Shown: positions 62,933 through 64,000 of the stretch, in pieces | How positions within the stretch are numbered: position 1 is the first letter of the stretch | Layout: each line of letters opens with the position of its first letter | From: Macroventuria anomochaeta | Lineage: Eukaryota > Ascomycota > Dothideomycetes > Pleosporales > Didymellaceae | Assembly (NCBI RefSeq): GCF_010093625.1 | Contig: NW_022985395.1 | Location: 357,917-421,916 of the forward strand | DNA: 64,000 nt | Direction: 5' to 3' | The notes under the pieces: generated by a model | Database searches by the model: none | What the model was told of the DNA's origin: nothing | Seen by the model: the letters and a program-made list of their open reading frames with translations, nothing else | Made by a program: the position numbers and the translations under genes

Positions 62933-64000
62933 AAGGAGCAACTTGCACAACAACACTGAACAAACAGGACTACGCAACAATACAAGAGGAGCCAAGGAAC
63001 TGTATTATCAGTTGACCCAAGCAGTGAGGCTGCGTTGGCAATACTCAGTATGATCATCACTCTCAGTTGAGCAACTCAAGCGACTTGAGCAGTTAGGACA
63101 TGTCAGCAATACTCAGTATGATCATCACTCTCAGTTGAGCAACTCAAGTGACTTGAGCAGTTAGGACGCGTCAGTGATACTCAGTATGATCATCATCAAT
63201 CTTAGTTGAACCAAGCAGTGAGGCTACGTCGGCAATACTCAGTATGATCATCAATCTCAGTCAAGCAACTCAAGCAGTTAGGCCGCGTCAGTATACTTGG
63301 TACAGGCAATAGCCATCTAGCTGGAGGCCATGACAACTGGGAGCAATGAGTAGTACAGAGTATACTGTCTGGCTCAAGAGCAAGTGAGATTCCAATAACA
63401 AAGTTGATTGACAAGGTGGAACACAAACCATAAGGGTTGTGTTCCTACGTGCTTATATTGTAACGACGCAGGCCAGCAGGGAAGATATCCGGAATAAGTG
63501 TGAGTCCGCTACGAGGCATATGGGAGTGCTGGGACGTTGAGAACACTAGGATTGAATTCCCTACACCTATAGGTCTTGTACAAAAGGATACAGAAAAACT
63601 ACTCTATCTAACAACTGTGTTGAACTGCTTAAGTATACCGTTAGGAGGACAATCGGACCCAGAGCGGTAGACTAGCTTATCGTGCATGCAGGTGCCAACA
63701 GGGGCTCAGATAGTACAGCAGCGCGATGCCTGCCGACATGTATGCAGATAAGGAACGACTCGGAACCGTACCGGTGGTCATTCGGTTGCGGTCGTTACAT
63801 ATATACAGTCCACCAGATCTGCTTGTTGACAAGTGGATTCAGCCCTGGCCTAACCAATCAAATAGTGTCTATGAGCTTTGCTTAAAGCACAACTGCAACA
63901 GTCAGATGCAGCTGTTACGATCCTACGTCCCACGATAGGACGACAAGCAATAAGTAACCGCCAACCAAACACGGAGGCCTGGGGGAAGGTGCAGCAAGGC
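62933..64000. mobile_element. Possible LTR-retroelement remnant or end, cut by the window edge
   Basis: TGTTACGATC occurs at 62933-62942 and again at 63913-63922, about 980 bp apart, and could be the ends of repeated terminal sequences starting with TG. Between them lies a tandem array, and no long frame is open. There is no recognisable gag or pol. The assignment is weak, because the window stops before a second terminal repeat could be confirmed. Confidence 0.25.
63013..63296 (+). repeat. Tandem array with 58-68 bp period
   Basis: Four to five units share the core ATACTCAGTATGATCATCA, beginning near 63038, 63106, 63174 and 63232. The first two spacings are 68 bp and the third is 58 bp. The 68-bp units carry an extra palindrome of the CTCAAGCGACTTGAG type; the shorter units lack most of it. 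The core itself contains the dyad TGATCA. Confidence 0.9.

Noticed and set aside
63013..63296. CRISPR-like reading of the tandem array
   Set aside because: The units are contiguous and vary by internal deletion, with no unique spacers, and the genome is eukaryotic.

Overview
This window is nuclear DNA of a filamentous ascomycete (Pezizomycotina), most likely a Dothideomycete. Genes carry short GT-AG introns (about 46-90 bp, one of 167 bp), each checked by reading phase. The accessory content is typical of the group: HET-domain genes, a fungal PD-(D/E)XK protein, MYND/DUF4470 and DUF3602 proteins, and a pogo/Fot-type transposon. The class-level call is inferred from gene content, not from an alignment. 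No tRNA, rRNA or CRISPR array was found.

Left core block (1.2-26.4 kb). In order: the cAMP-dependent protein kinase regulatory subunit (-); a 1063-aa CBM48 glycogen-binding-fold protein with two long repeat families (+); a disordered hypothetical protein (+); a four-exon hypothetical protein with a GC-AG intron (-); V-ATPase subunit d (-); a nuclear-type coiled-coil protein (+); a VIT/vWA protein with a low-complexity tail containing RNA polymerase II CTD-like repeats (-); tRNA pseudouridine synthase Pus3/Deg1 (+); the GPI-GlcNAc transferase subunit PIG-H (-); and an RS-domain Hub1/UBL5 ubiquitin-like protein (+). Several pairs are head-to-head with compact shared promoters.

Accessory, decaying block (26.6-43.6 kb). 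Two HET-domain pseudogenes, a PD-(D/E)XK pseudogene with a 17-C homopolymer, an F-box-like relic and an alpha/beta-hydrolase pseudogene alternate with intact genes: MYND-DUF4470, the U5 snRNP protein Dib1/Dim1, a GFA-domain protein, a secreted GDPD-type phosphodiesterase and one hypothetical gene. Breaks include both frameshifts and nonsense codons. Several nonsense codons are consistent with C-to-T or G-to-A change, as repeat-induced point mutation would give.

Right block (43.6-64 kb). A TDP2-like phosphodiesterase is head-to-head with actin-related protein Arp1 (dynactin). Then come a DUF3602/Par32-like protein, a long gene-poor stretch (48.6-52.5 kb), a small membrane protein, a complete 2.1-kb pogo-type transposon with perfect 49-bp inverted repeats and TA duplication, a RING-finger pseudogene, a calcineurin-like phosphoesterase and the Atf1-type bZIP factor with a perfect CRE palindrome 443 bp upstream of its start. 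The window ends in a repeat-rich stretch with a 58-68 bp tandem array that may belong to an LTR retroelement cut by the window edge.

The PKA regulatory subunit and Atf1 both belong to stress/nutrient signalling but are 57 kb apart, so their co-occurrence is probably fortuitous. I did not find a convincing new multi-gene system. The most unusual items are the CTD-like repeats in the vWA protein, the repeat architecture of the CBM48 protein, the degenerate paralog fragment downstream of the coiled-coil gene, and the cluster of dying self-recognition-type genes.
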